Below, one piece after another: positions 1 to 9,039 of a stretch of 64,000 nucleotides of DNA. The position numbers and the translations under genes are program-made. This stretch comes from Aquariibacter sp964433315. GTDB lineage: Bacteria; Pseudomonadota; Gammaproteobacteria; Burkholderiales; Burkholderiaceae_C. The notes beneath the pieces were generated by a model. That model ran no database searches. It was not told the origin of the DNA and saw only the letters and a list, made by a program, of their open reading frames with translations. The stretch covers positions 1-64,000 of the forward strand of contig CAYSQO010000003.1 in the NCBI GenBank assembly GCA_964433315.1. Reading direction: 5' to 3'. Numbering within the stretch: position 1 is the stretch's first letter; each line of letters starts with the position of its first letter.

Positions 1-16
1 GCCGCCCCGACCTGCC

Positions 17-862
17 ATGCCTGCCGTGCCGACCGATTTCCCCCGACCCGACGAGGCGCGGCCCGAAGGCCAGACCGCCCGCTTCGCCGAGCTGGGCGGC
101 GGCCGGCCGGCCCGCGTGATCGCCGTGACCAGCGGCAAGGGCGGCGTCGGCAAGACCTTCGTCAGCGCCAACCTGGCGGCTGCACTCAGCCGGCGCGGCC
201 TGCGCGTGCTGGTGCTGGACGCCGACCTCGGCCTGGCCAATCTCGACGTGGTGCTGAACCTGGCGCCGCAGCGCACGCTGCACGATGTCTTCACCGGCGG
301 CAGCGTGCTGGAGGAGGCCCTGCTGCCCGCGCCCGGCGGCTTCACGGTGCTGCTGGCGGGCTCGGGCCTGGTCGAGTACTCGCGCCTGACGCCCGACCTG
401 CGCGAGCAGCTCTTCGGCGTGATCGAGCAGGTTCGGCCGCTGTTCGACGTGGTGCTGCTCGACACCGGCGCGGGCATCTCGGACGTGGTGCTCTACACCA
501 TCTCCCTCGCCGACGAGGTGCTGGTGGTGGCCACGCCCGAGCCGACCGCGCTGACCGACGCCTACGCCACCCTCAAGGTCCTGGCCCACCAGCAGCAGCG
601 CGAGCGCATGGGCCTGGTCCTCAACCAGGTCGCGCGCCCGGGCGACGGCCGGGCCATCGCCGCCCAGCTGCAGGCCGTGGTCGACCGCTACGTGCTGCCG
701 CTGACCGGCCACCCGGTGCAGCTGCAGCTGCTCGGGGACATTCCGGCCGACCCGGCGGTGCGCGAGTCGGTGCAGCGCCGCGAGCTGCTGATCGAGCGCC
801 TGCCCGGCTGCCCGGCCGCCCAGGCCTTCGGCCCGCTCGCGCGGCGCCTGGCCCCGGACTGA
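17..862 (+). CDS. fleN: MinD/ParA-family ATPase, FleN/FlhG-like flagellar number regulator
   Basis: A 281-residue P-loop ATPase of the MinD family, which acts at the inner face of the membrane and in FleN/FlhG proteins limits flagellar number with FlhF. The deviant Walker A motif SGKGGVGKT lies at residues 39-47, the A' box LDADLGLANLDVVL follows at about 68-81, and the Walker B-like LLDTGAGISDVV lies at about 148. The length and the short N-terminal extension fit FleN better than cell-division MinD. No minD partners are visible, and flhF would be expected upstream, outside the window. The next gene, a globin, starts 32 bases downstream on the same strand. The start at base 17 is the first ATG available; a start further upstream cannot be excluded. 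Confidence 0.82.
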   Translation: MPAVPTDFPRPDEARPEGQTARFAELGGGRPARVIAVTSGKGGVGKTFVSANLAAALSRRGLRVLVLDADLGLANLDVVLNLAPQRTLHDVFTGGSVLEEALLPAPGGFTVLLAGSGLVEYSRLTPDLREQLFGVIEQVRPLFDVVLLDTGAGISDVVLYTISLADEVLVVATPEPTALTDAYATLKVLAHQQQRERMGLVLNQVARPGDGRAIAAQLQAVVDRYVLPLTGHPVQLQLLGDIPADPAVRESVQRRELLIERLPGCPAAQAFGPLARRLAPD

Positions 863-894
863 AGCCCGGCCGGGCCTGGGCGACACTGCCACCC

Positions 895-1311
895 ATGAGC
901 CCGACCGACGACGACGAGCGCCCGCCGCACACCCAGACCGCCTTCGAGCTGCTCGGCGGCGAGGCCCCCGTGCGCCAGCTGGTGGACCGCTTCTACGACC
1001 TGATGGACCTGGAGCCGGACTACGCCGCGCTGCGTGCCGTGCACCCGCCGACGCTGGACAGCGCGCGCGACAAACTGTTCTGGTTCCTGTGCGGCTGGCT
1101 CGGCGGACCGAACCACTACATCGAGCGCTACGGCCACCCGCGCCTGCGCGCCCGCCACCTGCCCTACCGCATCGGCATCCGCGAGCGCGACCAGTGGCTG
1201 GACTGCATGGGCCGGGCCATGCGCGAGCTGGGCGTGGCCGCTGCGCTGCAGCCGCGCCTGGCCCAGGCCTTCGCGCAGACGGCCGACTGGATGCGCAACG
1301 TCGGCGGCTGA
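895..1311 (+). CDS. Group II truncated haemoglobin
   Basis: A 138-residue single-domain globin of the truncated 2-on-2 type (trHbO/group II), a cytosolic haem protein that binds O2 or NO. Family signatures are visible in order: the B-helix FYDLMD, the Gly-Gly-Pro before HYIERYGHPRLRARH, whose last His fits the proximal haem ligand, and DQWLDCM containing the conserved TrpG8. An N-terminal extension of about 15 acidic residues precedes the globin fold. It follows fleN by 32 bases and converges on the envZ-like gene. Its physiological role (NO detoxification, O2 delivery or redox sensing) cannot be read from sequence. Confidence 0.88.
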   Translation: MSPTDDDERPPHTQTAFELLGGEAPVRQLVDRFYDLMDLEPDYAALRAVHPPTLDSARDKLFWFLCGWLGGPNHYIERYGHPRLRARHLPYRIGIRERDQWLDCMGRAMRELGVAAALQPRLAQAFAQTADWMRNVGG

Positions 1312-1325
1312 GGGCCGCCCGCGGC

Positions 1326-2792
1326 TCAGGCCGCGCGCTTGAGCCGCAGCGTGGCGACCAGGCCGCCGGCCTCGCCATTGGCCAGATGGAAGCGCCCGCC
1401 CATGCGCTGCACGGTCTTGTCGACGATGGTCAGGCCCAGGCCGGCCCCGGTGGCCGCGGTGCGCGCGACATCGCCGCGAAAGAAGGGCGTGGTCAGCCGC
1501 TCCAGCATGGCCGGGGGCACGCCGGGGCCGCGGTCGCTGACCGTGACCTCCACCCAGGGCCCGCTGCGCGCATAGGCCACGTCGACCTCGGCGATGCCGC
1601 TGTCGGCGCTGCGGCCGTAGCGGCGCGCGTTCTCGAAGAGGTTGGCGAAGACCCGGCCCAGTTCCAGCTCGTCGGCCAGCACGCGGGTGTCGATGGCCAC
1701 CCTGGAGACGACGCGGATCAGGGGGCTGTCGCGCAGGGCGGCGATCTCGCGGTCGATCACCCGGCTCAGGTGCACGGGCTGCAGGCGCGGGCCGCCGGGC
1801 CGGGCGTAGTCCATGAACTTGTCGATGGTGGCATCGAGCTGGTCGATGTCCTCGGCGATGTGGCGGCGCGCCTCGTCGTCGGCCACGCTCATCTCGGCCT
1901 CCAGCCGCAGGCGGGCCAGCGGCGTGCGCAGGTCGTGGCTGATGCCGGCCAGCATCACCGTGCGCTCTTCCTCGACCCGGGCCAGCTCGCGGGCCATGCG
2001 GTTGAAGCCGCGGTTGACCTCGCGGACCTCGCGGGTGGGCGTGTCCTCGTCGAGGCGGGACTCCTCGTACTCGCCGCCGCGGAAGCGGCTGGCCGCGAAG
2101 GACAGGCGCCGCAGCGGGCGGTTGATCAGCATCGCGATCAGGGCCGAGGCCAGCACGGTGCCCAGCAGGGCCAGCACGCCCGGCAGCCAGTCCCAGGCGC
2201 TGCGCGGCAGGTGGGGCGGGGGCGGCATCTCGCTGCGCAGCCACCAGGGGTCGGCACCGATCATGAAGCCCACCCACAGGCCGGGCTGCTCGTCGACGGC
2301 CCGGGCGATGAGGGTGTCGGGCCCGAGCCGCGCCTGCAGGGCACGCACCAGGGCGTGGCTGTCGCGGTCGATGCCGTAGGGCGTGACGCGGTCGCCGGCC
2401 TCGCGGGGCCGCACGCGCAGGCCGCCCACGCCCAGGGCATGCAGGCGGGCGACGCGGTCGATGGGGTCGGTGTCGCGCAGCGCGGCCTCGGTCAGCTGCA
2501 CGACGCTGGCGATGTGCTGGGCGGCCAGGGCGCGGCGGGGCTCGGTGTCGAGCGAGCGCAGCGCCGGCAGCCAGAAGGCCAGCTCGGCCACCAGCAGCAG
2601 GCCCAGCAGCATCAGGGTGCGGACGAAGAGGCTGAAGCTGCGCGGCAGGCCCAGGCGCAGGGCCAGCCGGCGCAGCGGCCCCAGGCGGGGCATGCCGGGG
2701 CGCGCAAGGGGGGCCGCCGCGGTGGCCGGACCGGTCGCGGGCATCGCGCCGGTCGGCGCTTCGGTGGGGGCCGGATCCGTCGCGGCGCGCAT
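1326..2792 (-). CDS. envZ: EnvZ-type sensor histidine kinase
   Basis: A 488-residue inner-membrane histidine kinase paired with the response regulator 14 bases upstream. A proline/alanine-rich cytoplasmic N terminus of about 50 residues precedes TM1 (about 54-76); a periplasmic loop of roughly 125 residues and TM2 (about 202-223) follow. Then come a HAMP-like linker, the H-box GISHDLRTPLARL with the phosphorylated His286, the N-box FANLFENARRYG, and the G1 (DRGPGVP) and G2 (GAGLGLTIV) boxes of the ATPase domain. HDLRTPL is typical of the EnvZ/OmpB subgroup. The true start may be a later Met (17 or 34), because the N terminus is low complexity. The stimulus is unknown; osmolarity is known only for the enterobacterial homologue. 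Confidence 0.88.
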   Translation of the reverse strand: MRAATDPAPTEAPTGAMPATGPATAAAPLARPGMPRLGPLRRLALRLGLPRSFSLFVRTLMLLGLLLVAELAFWLPALRSLDTEPRRALAAQHIASVVQLTEAALRDTDPIDRVARLHALGVGGLRVRPREAGDRVTPYGIDRDSHALVRALQARLGPDTLIARAVDEQPGLWVGFMIGADPWWLRSEMPPPPHLPRSAWDWLPGVLALLGTVLASALIAMLINRPLRRLSFAASRFRGGEYEESRLDEDTPTREVREVNRGFNRMARELARVEEERTVMLAGISHDLRTPLARLRLEAEMSVADDEARRHIAEDIDQLDATIDKFMDYARPGGPRLQPVHLSRVIDREIAALRDSPLIRVVSRVAIDTRVLADELELGRVFANLFENARRYGRSADSGIAEVDVAYARSGPWVEVTVSDRGPGVPPAMLERLTTPFFRGDVARTAATGAGLGLTIVDKTVQRMGGRFHLANGEAGGLVATLRLKRAA

Positions 2793-2806
2793 CGGGGAGC
2801 GGCGGG

Positions 2807-3541
2807 TCAGGACGAGCCGTCCGGCACGAAGACGTAGCCCACGCCCCAGACGGTCTGGATGTAGCGCGGCTGCGCCGGATCGGGCTCGATCAGCTTGCGC
2901 AGGCGCGAGACCTGCACGTCGAGGCTGCGGTCGAAGGGCTCAAACTCGCGGCCGCGGGCCAGCTGGGCGAGCTTGTCGCGGCCCAGGGGCTGGCGCGGAT
3001 GGCGCACCAGGGCCTTGAGCATCGAGAACTCGCCGGTGGTCAGCGGGATGCTCTCGCCGTCTCGGGTCAGGCGGCGCAGGGTCAGGTCGAACTCGAAGGG
3101 GCCGAAGCTCACGGTCTGAGCCTCGCGCGAGGGGGCGCCCGGCGCCTCGGGGGCCGGCCGGCGGCGCAGCACGGCGTGGATGCGGGCCAGCAGCTCGCGC
3201 GGGTTGAAGGGCTTGGGCAGGTAGTCGTCGGCCCCGACCTCCAGGCCGACGATGCGGTCCACGTCCTCGACCTTGGCGGTCAGCATGATGATGGGCGTGG
3301 CGTCGTTGGCGGCGCGCAGGCGGCGGCAGATCGACAGGCCGTCCTCGCCCGGCAGCATGAGGTCCAGCACGATCAGGTCCACCGCCTCGCGGGTCAGGGT
3401 GCGGGTCAGCACCTTGCCATCCTCGGCGAGCAGCACGTCGAAGCCTTCCTGGGCCAGGTAGCGGCGGAGCAGGTCGCGGATGCGGGCATCGTCATCGACG
3501 ACGACGACGCGGTTGGGACGGGTCTTGGCTTCAGCGGTCAT
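2807..3541 (-). CDS. ompR: OmpR-type response regulator
   Basis: A 244-residue DNA-binding response regulator. The receiver domain shows the acidic triad DDD (16-18), the phospho-acceptor Asp60 in VLDLMLPGEDG, and Lys110 in YLPKPF. The C-terminal winged helix ends in the OmpR/PhoB-type RYIQTVWGVGYVFVPDG. The start MTAEAKTR was chosen because upstream in-frame sequence is low complexity and extends far beyond the family's 235-245 residues. It is cotranscribed with the envZ-like gene downstream. The 211-base gap to the divergent SIMPL gene carries an unusually A/T-rich patch (3631-3645, TGTTACATATCTTGC), which may mark a promoter or operator. Confidence 0.92.
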   Translation of the reverse strand: MTAEAKTRPNRVVVVDDDARIRDLLRRYLAQEGFDVLLAEDGKVLTRTLTREAVDLIVLDLMLPGEDGLSICRRLRAANDATPIIMLTAKVEDVDRIVGLEVGADDYLPKPFNPRELLARIHAVLRRRPAPEAPGAPSREAQTVSFGPFEFDLTLRRLTRDGESIPLTTGEFSMLKALVRHPRQPLGRDKLAQLARGREFEPFDRSLDVQVSRLRKLIEPDPAQPRYIQTVWGVGYVFVPDGSS

Positions 3542-3752
3542 TGTTCGGGCGTACCGTGCAACCCGGGATGGGCGCAGGGGGCGCGACATGGTATGCAGCG
3601 CCGCCGACGGCCCGGCGGGCGGGATCGGCTTGTTACATATCTTGCCAGCCCCGCGGGCGGGCGCGCGGCCCCCGCGCCGGGCAGGATGCCGCATCGTCCA
3701 CGGAACCGGGCCGGCTGCGCACGGTCCACCGCGCCCCACCCTGGAGAAACGC

Positions 3753-4475
3753 ATGACGTTCCGCGCCCTTCGCCCCTTCCCTCCCCTGCTGCTGGGCCTG
3801 GCCCTGGGCGCGTCCCTGAGCGGCCCGGCGCATGCCGAAGCTGCGGCGCCGCGCAATGTGGTCCATCTGCAGGCGGAAGCGCAGCTGGAGGTGGCGCAGG
3901 ACTGGCTGACCCTCACGCTGCAGGCTGTGCGCGAGGGCAGCGACGCCGCCCAGGTGCAGGCCGCGCTGAATCAGGCGCTGGACGCCGCGCTCAAGACGGC
4001 GCGCGCCGCCGCCGAGGGCGAGGCCCTGATCGTGCGCACCGGCGGCTTCAACCTGAGCCCGCGCTACGGCAAGGACGGCCGCATCAGCGGCTGGCAGGGC
4101 CAGGCCGAGCTGGTGCTGGAGGGCCGCGACAGCGCACGCATCGCGCAGACCGCCGGCAAGCTGGTCGGCCTGAACGTGATCGGCGTCAGCCCCTCCATCG
4201 CCCGCGACACCGCCCGGCGCCACGAGGCCGAGGCCAGCGCCCAGGCGATCGCCGCCTTCCGCCAGAAGGCGGCCGACACGGCGCGGGCCTTCGGCTTCTC
4301 CGGCTACGCCCTGGGCGAGGTGCGGCTGCAGGGCGGCGAGAGCGCGCCGCAGCCGCGGCCGATGTTCCGCCGGGCCGAGATGGCCGTGATGGCCGCCGAT
4401 GCGCCGGTGCCGGTGGAGGCCGGCAAGGGGCTGGTCGGCGTGACCGTCAGCGGCAGCGTGCAGCTGCTGCCCTGA
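3753..4475 (+). CDS. Secreted SIMPL-domain (DUF541) protein
   Basis: A 240-residue predicted exported protein. Residues 1-30 form a signal peptide (Arg near the N terminus, a Leu-rich core and an AHA-E cleavage region). The rest matches the SIMPL/DUF541 fold (family of E. coli YggE), with the typical LEVAQDWLTLTLQAVREG opening, the RTGGFNLSPRYGKDGRISGWQG core, and a C-terminal VTVSGSVQLLP strand. Family members are periplasmic and linked to oxidative stress, but no biochemical activity is established. The ATG at 3753 is preceded by GGAG. The gene converges with bdhA, leaving only 24 bases between stop codons, and is divergent from ompR. Confidence 0.85.
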   Translation: MTFRALRPFPPLLLGLALGASLSGPAHAEAAAPRNVVHLQAEAQLEVAQDWLTLTLQAVREGSDAAQVQAALNQALDAALKTARAAAEGEALIVRTGGFNLSPRYGKDGRISGWQGQAELVLEGRDSARIAQTAGKLVGLNVIGVSPSIARDTARRHEAEASAQAIAAFRQKAADTARAFGFSGYALGEVRLQGGESAPQPRPMFRRAEMAVMAADAPVPVEAGKGLVGVTVSGSVQLLP

Positions 4476-4499
4476 GCGGGCCGGCGCGGCGTGGAAGGC

Positions 4500-5279
4500 T
4501 CACTGCGCGGTCCAGCCGCCGTCCATGGCCCAGGACTGGCCCTTCACGTTGGCCGCGGCCGGCGAGCACAGGAAGACCGCCAGCTCGCCGAGCTGGGCCG
4601 GGGTGGTGAACTGCAGCGAGGGCTGCTTCTCGCCCAGCAGCTCGCGCTCGGCCTGGCGCACCGGGATGCCTTCGCGGGCGGCGCGGTCGTCGATCTGCTT
4701 CTGCACCAGCGGGGTCAGCACCCAGCCGGGGCAGATGGCGTTGGCGGTGATGCCGGTGGTCGCGGTCTCCAGCGCGACCGCCTTGGTCAGGCCGACCAGG
4801 CCGTGCTTGGCCGCCACGTAGGCGCTCTTGCCGGCCGAGGCCACCAGGCCATGGGCCGAGGCGATGTTGAGGATGCGGCCCCAGTTGCGCGCACGCATGC
4901 CGGGCATCGCCGCCCGGATGGCGTGGAAGGCCGAGCTGAGGTTGATGGCGAGGATGGCGTCCCACTTCTCGACCGGGAAGTCCTCGATCGGCGCGACATG
5001 CTGGATGCCGGCGTTGTTGACGAGGATGTCGACCGCACCGAAGCGCTGCTCGGCGAAGGCGATCAGGGCCGCGATCTCGGCCGGCTTGCTCATGTCGGCG
5101 CCATGGAAGTCGATCTGCGCGCCGGCGGCCGCCACGCCGCGCACCTCGGCCAGCGGGGTGGCGCTGTCGCCGAAACCGTTGAGCACCACGTTCGCGCCCT
5201 GGCGGGCCAGTTCGATCGCGATGCCCAGGCCGATGCCGCTGGTCGAGCCGGTGACGACGGCTGTCTTGCCTGACAACAT
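4500..5279 (-). CDS. bdhA: 3-hydroxybutyrate dehydrogenase
   Basis: A 259-residue short-chain dehydrogenase that oxidises D-3-hydroxybutyrate to acetoacetate with NAD+, a step in polyhydroxybutyrate turnover. Visible motifs are the nucleotide-binding TGSTSGIGLGIA near the N terminus, NNAG, the catalytic Ser in NIASAHGLVAS, and Tyr-x3-Lys in AYVAAKHG. The stretch ending CPGWVLTPLVQKQIDDRA and the C-terminal GGWTAQ closely match PHB-type BdhA rather than FabG. The start has a good AGGAG ribosome site. An AATAAT -10-like hexamer lies on this strand at 5346-5351, with no good -35. The gene is divergent from the alpha/beta hydrolase. Confidence 0.93.
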   Translation of the reverse strand: MLSGKTAVVTGSTSGIGLGIAIELARQGANVVLNGFGDSATPLAEVRGVAAAGAQIDFHGADMSKPAEIAALIAFAEQRFGAVDILVNNAGIQHVAPIEDFPVEKWDAILAINLSSAFHAIRAAMPGMRARNWGRILNIASAHGLVASAGKSAYVAAKHGLVGLTKAVALETATTGITANAICPGWVLTPLVQKQIDDRAAREGIPVRQAERELLGEKQPSLQFTTPAQLGELAVFLCSPAAANVKGQSWAMDGGWTAQ

Positions 5280-5460
5280 GGGAACACTCCTGTCGGGGAT
5301 GGATGCGGGCCGTTTCTCGACCGGCCTCGCGGAGGATGGAGGTCGATTATTCCCGCAGGCTCTTGCAAGTCGCCTGCCACGGCGGCGGCGGGGCGGTCCG
5401 GCGCTTGATGCACCATGGCGGCCGGGTGCCGCTTCCGCGCACCGCCCGACCGCCGCCGCC

Positions 5461-6453
5461 ATGTCCCGCACCGAACCGACCCTGCACCACCTCCTCTGCG
5501 CCGACCCGCGCGGCCTGCACCGCATGGCCTGGTGGGACTGGCCCTGCACCGGCCCGGCCGGGGCGGCGGCGCCGGTCGCCGTCTGCGTGCACGGCCTGAC
5601 CCGGCAGGGCCGCGACTTCGACGCGCTGGCCCGCACGCTGCAGGCCACGCACCGGGTGGTCTGCCCCGATGTCGTCGGGCGCGGCCGCTCCGACCGCCTG
5701 GCCGACCCGGCCGGCTACGGCGTGCCCACCTACGCCGCCGACCTGGTGGCCCTGCTGGGCCGGCTGGCGGTGGGGCCGGTGGACTGGGTGGGCACCTCGA
5801 TGGGCGGGCTCATCGGCATGGTGATCGGCGCGATGCGCGACGCCCGCGGCCAGGGCCTGATCCGTCGCCTGGTGCTCAACGACGTCGGCCCGACGCTGAA
5901 CCCCCAGGCCCTGGGCCGCATCGGCGACTACGTCGGCGAACGCCCGAGCTTCGCAAGCCTGGACGAGGGCGTGGCCTGGCTGCGCACGATCGGCCTGGGC
6001 TTCGGCCCGCACAGCGAGGCCGACTGGCGCGCGCTGAGCCTGCACCAGCTGCTGCCCGAGCGCCTGCGCGACACGCCCCCCGCCGAGACCGCCGCGCTGC
6101 GCGCCGACGAGGCCGCCGCCGTGCAGCCGCGCACCGCCGCCGACGACCCGCAGGCCGCCGGGCCCTGGACCACGCAGCACGATCCGGCCATCGCCCTGCC
6201 CTTCCGCGCGGTGACGCCGCAGCAGATCGCCGCGATGGAGGCCTGGCTCTGGGGCTGCTACGACCGCCTCGACATGCCGACCCTGCTGCTGCGCGGCGCC
6301 GAGTCCGATCTGCTGAGCCCCGAGACCGCGCAGGCCATGGGCCGGCGCGGCCCGCGCGCCCGCTGGGTGGATGTCGCCGGGGTCGGCCACGCGCCGACCC
6401 TGGTGGATCCGGCCCAGCAGGCGCTTGTCACCGACTTTCTCCGTGCCGCCTGA
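5461..6453 (+). CDS. Alpha/beta-fold hydrolase
   Basis: A 330-residue cytosolic alpha/beta hydrolase. The oxyanion-hole region VCVHGLTRQGRDFD occurs at about 40-53, the nucleophile elbow GTSMGGLIG follows at about 115, and the acid and His residues lie in LLRGAESDLLSP and VAGVGHAPTLVDP. There is a larger-than-usual cap with an acidic, Ala-rich insertion (about 200-235). The sequence resembles the family often annotated as alpha/beta hydrolase or MhpC-like in Burkholderiales, but the substrate cannot be deduced. The start ATG at 5461 gives the normal N terminus. relA begins only 19 bases after its stop, so the two may be cotranscribed. Confidence 0.85.
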   Translation: MSRTEPTLHHLLCADPRGLHRMAWWDWPCTGPAGAAAPVAVCVHGLTRQGRDFDALARTLQATHRVVCPDVVGRGRSDRLADPAGYGVPTYAADLVALLGRLAVGPVDWVGTSMGGLIGMVIGAMRDARGQGLIRRLVLNDVGPTLNPQALGRIGDYVGERPSFASLDEGVAWLRTIGLGFGPHSEADWRALSLHQLLPERLRDTPPAETAALRADEAAAVQPRTAADDPQAAGPWTTQHDPAIALPFRAVTPQQIAAMEAWLWGCYDRLDMPTLLLRGAESDLLSPETAQAMGRRGPRARWVDVAGVGHAPTLVDPAQQALVTDFLRAA

Positions 6454-6472
6454 GGCGGCCATCGCGCAGGGC

Positions 6473-8773
6473 ATGCAGCCTCCTCCCCCCTCTCCCGTCG
6501 CCGCCAGTGCTGCCATCGTGCAGCTGGCCGACGCACCGGACACCCCGAACCCCGCCGGCGCGGCTGCCGAAGAAGCCCGCGAGCTGCTGGCCCGCGCGCG
6601 GGCCTTCGCGGCGCCGCTGCTGGGCGGCGAAGTCTTCGACACCGGCGAGGCCGCGCTGGCCCACGCCGACGGCGTGGCCGAGCTGCTGCTCGGCCTGGGG
6701 GCCGCCCCCGGCGTGGCCGCGGCGGCCTACCTGGTCTACGCCGCCGAGTACCTGGCGCGACCGGAAGAGGTGGTGGCCAAGACCTTCGGGCCGGGCTACG
6801 CCGGCCTGGTCAGCCACACCCGCAAGCTGGTGCAGCTGCAGCGCAGCGCGCGCGACGCGCTGGCCGATGCGCGCGAGAGCAGCAGCGCAGCGCACCGCGC
6901 GGCGCAGATCGAGCGCGTGCGCAAGATGCTGCTGGCCTTCTCGCGCGACCTGCGCGTGGTGCTGCTGCGCCTGGCCTCGCGGCTGCAGACCCTGCGCCAC
7001 TACGCGGCCAGCAAGCAGCCCTGCCCGCGCGTGCTGGCCGAGGAGACCGCGCAGGTCTTCGCGCCGCTGGCCAACCGCCTGGGCCTGTGGCAGCTCAAGT
7101 GGGAGCTGGAGGACCTGGCCTTCCGCTTCCTGCAGCCCGAGGCCTACCAGCGCATCGCCCGCCTGCTCGATGCCAAGCGCGGCGAGCGCGAGATGGGCGT
7201 CGAGACCGTGCGCACCCGCCTGGCCGAGGCCCTGGCTGCCAGCGGCGTGCAGGCCGAGGTGCAGGGCCGGCCCAAGCACCTCTACAGCATCTGGAAGAAG
7301 ATGCAGGGCAAGCGCCTGCCGATCGACCGCATCTTCGACCTGCAGGCGCTGCGCGTGATCGTGCCGACCGTGCGCGACTGCTACGCCGCACTGAGCCGCG
7401 TGCACGAGCTGTGGCAGCCGCTGCCCGAGGAGTTCGACGACTACATCGCCCGGCCCAAGGCCAACGGCTACCGCTCGCTGCACACCGTGGTGCTGGACCC
7501 GGCCGACGGCCTGCGGCCGATCGAGGTGCAGATCCGCACCCGCGAGATGCACGAGCAGGCCGAAAGCGGCCTGGCCGCGCACTGGGCCTACAAGGAGGCC
7601 GGCACCCGCGGCTATGCGGGCGTGCAGGCCGACGACACCCTGCAGGCCCCGCTGGCCCAGGCCCGCAAGGCCGTGCTGCACCAGCTGCTGGCCTGGGAGC
7701 GCGAACTGGCCGCGCCCGCACCCGACGCCAGCGGGGCCGGGGCCGCCACCGTGCCGGACCGCTGGTTCGACGAGCGCATCTTCGTCTTCACGCCGCAGGC
7801 CGAGATCGTCGAGCTGCCGGCCGGCGCAACCGCGATCGACCTGGCCTACACCCTGCACACCGAGCTGGGCCACCGCTGCCGCGGCGCCAAGGTCGACGGG
7901 GTCATGGTGCCGCTGATCACGCCGCTGCAGAGCGGGCAGACGGTGGAGATCATCTCGGCCCGCGAGGGCGGCCCCTCGCTGGACTGGCTCAATCCCGAGC
8001 TGGGCTACCTGGCCAGCCCGCGCGCGCGGGCCAAGGTGCGCGCCTGGTTCAACGCCATCGCCCAGGCCCAGACCATCGCCCGCGGCCGCGAGATGGTCGA
8101 GAAGCTGCTGCAGCGCGAGGGCCGCACCACGGTCAAGCTCGACGAACTGGCCGGGCAGCTCGGCTTCCGCGACGCCCAGGCGCTGTTCGAGAGCGTCGGC
8201 AAGGACGAGCTGCCGCTGCGCCCGATCGAACTGGCCCTGCGCCCCAGCGAACCCGCGCCCGACGCCGACGAGCTGCTGGCCCAGCGCCTCGCACGCAGCA
8301 CCCCGGACGCGGCGGTCGAGGGCGGCGGCGTGCTCGTCGTCGGCGTGGCCTCGCTGCTGACCACCCTGGCGCGCTGCTGCAAGCCCGCACCGCCCGACCG
8401 CATCGGCGGCTACGTCACCCGCGGCAAGGGCGTGGCCGTACACCGCGAGAGCTGCAGCAACTTCCGCCAGATGCGCGAGCGCGCGCCCGAGCGGGTGATC
8501 CCGGTGGCCTGGGGCAAGCCAGGCTCAGGCGATGAGGCTGCGGTCTACCCGGTCGACGTCTTCGTGCAGGCGCATGACCGGCCGGGCCTGCTGCGCGACA
8601 TCACCGAGGTCTTCGCCAAGGAGAAGACCAACGTGATCGGCGCGTCGACCCACAGCAACAGGGGCCTGGCCGCCATGACCTTCACTGTGGAGGTGGGCGA
8701 CGCCGCGCGGCTCGACAGCACCCTGCTGCAGGTGCGTCAGATCGCCGGCGTGACCGTGGCGCGACGTGTTTGA
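6473..8773 (+). CDS. relA: GTP pyrophosphokinase RelA, (p)ppGpp synthetase
   Basis: A 766-residue long RSH enzyme that makes (p)ppGpp on stalled ribosomes. The N-terminal hydrolase-type domain lacks the HD pair: the expected position reads AYLVYAAEYL, as in monofunctional RelA, so hydrolysis is not expected. The synthetase domain (about 265-365) has KHLYSIWKKM, ANGYRSLHTVVL and EVQIRTREMHEQAE. TGS (about 437-495), a double-Cys motif in LARCCKPAPPDRIGGYVTRG and a C-terminal ACT domain (about 695-766, FVQAHDRPGLLRDITEVF) follow. ATG 6473 gives the first plausible start. tRNA-Val follows 40 bases downstream. A separate SpoT-type hydrolase should exist elsewhere. Confidence 0.95.
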   Translation: MQPPPPSPVAASAAIVQLADAPDTPNPAGAAAEEARELLARARAFAAPLLGGEVFDTGEAALAHADGVAELLLGLGAAPGVAAAAYLVYAAEYLARPEEVVAKTFGPGYAGLVSHTRKLVQLQRSARDALADARESSSAAHRAAQIERVRKMLLAFSRDLRVVLLRLASRLQTLRHYAASKQPCPRVLAEETAQVFAPLANRLGLWQLKWELEDLAFRFLQPEAYQRIARLLDAKRGEREMGVETVRTRLAEALAASGVQAEVQGRPKHLYSIWKKMQGKRLPIDRIFDLQALRVIVPTVRDCYAALSRVHELWQPLPEEFDDYIARPKANGYRSLHTVVLDPADGLRPIEVQIRTREMHEQAESGLAAHWAYKEAGTRGYAGVQADDTLQAPLAQARKAVLHQLLAWERELAAPAPDASGAGAATVPDRWFDERIFVFTPQAEIVELPAGATAIDLAYTLHTELGHRCRGAKVDGVMVPLITPLQSGQTVEIISAREGGPSLDWLNPELGYLASPRARAKVRAWFNAIAQAQTIARGREMVEKLLQREGRTTVKLDELAGQLGFRDAQALFESVGKDELPLRPIELALRPSEPAPDADELLAQRLARSTPDAAVEGGGVLVVGVASLLTTLARCCKPAPPDRIGGYVTRGKGVAVHRESCSNFRQMRERAPERVIPVAWGKPGSGDEAAVYPVDVFVQAHDRPGLLRDITEVFAKEKTNVIGASTHSNRGLAAMTFTVEVGDAARLDSTLLQVRQIAGVTVARRV

Positions 8774-8796
8774 GGCACAAAGCTCAAAAATGCTGT

Positions 8797-8802
8797 TATA
8801 GT
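8797..8802 (+). promoter_or_regulatory. Possible -10 hexamer for tRNA-Val
   Basis: TATAGT lies 11 bases upstream of the mature tRNA, in an A/T-rich gap between relA and the tRNA. The best -35-like hexamer (TTGAGG, 8770-8775, overlapping the relA stop) is 21 bases away, which is too far. The promoter is therefore tentative. Confidence 0.35.
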
Positions 8803-8813
8803 CATTGGCTTGC

Positions 8814-8890
8814 AGGCGCGTAGCTCAGCTGGTTAGAGCACCACCTTGACATGGTGGGGGTCGTTGGTTCGAGTCCAATCGCGCCTACCA
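8814..8890 (+). tRNA. tRNA-Val (anticodon GAC)
   Basis: A complete 77-base cloverleaf. The acceptor stem AGGCGCG pairs with CGCGCCT, followed by discriminator A and an encoded CCA. The D stem is GCTC/GAGC and the anticodon stem is CCACC/GGTGG, with loop TTGACAT placing GAC at the anticodon. The T arm is GTTGG-TTCGAGT-CCAAT. GAC reads valine codons GUC and GUU. Confidence 0.97.
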
Positions 8891-8905
8891 ACACTGCATG
8901 GCGAG

Positions 8906-8935
8906 AGCCCGGTTCCGAAAGGAACCGGGCTTTTT
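8906..8935 (+). terminator. Rho-independent terminator after tRNA-Val
   Basis: A perfect 11-bp stem (8906-8916 pairing with 8921-8931) with a GAAA tetraloop is followed directly by five T residues. It lies 15 bases downstream of the tRNA and also ends relA read-through. It is one of the few classical terminators in the window. Confidence 0.93.
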
Positions 8936-9039
8936 GCTTTGGGGCTCGCCCGCGGAAGGCGCCCGGAGGACGGCTCCGCGGGCACCGGCATGCAAGTCGC
9001 ACCCGACACGCCCGCCGTGCAGGGCGCGCACGCCGCGGG

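Noticed and set aside
6473..8773. Bifunctional SpoT/Rel identity for the RSH gene
   Set aside because: The HD hydrolase pair is absent, as in monofunctional RelA.
8769..8788. Small inverted repeat TTTGAG/CTCAAA at the relA end as a terminator
   Set aside because: The stem is short and A/T-rich with no T-run on the plus strand; the strong terminator lies after the tRNA.
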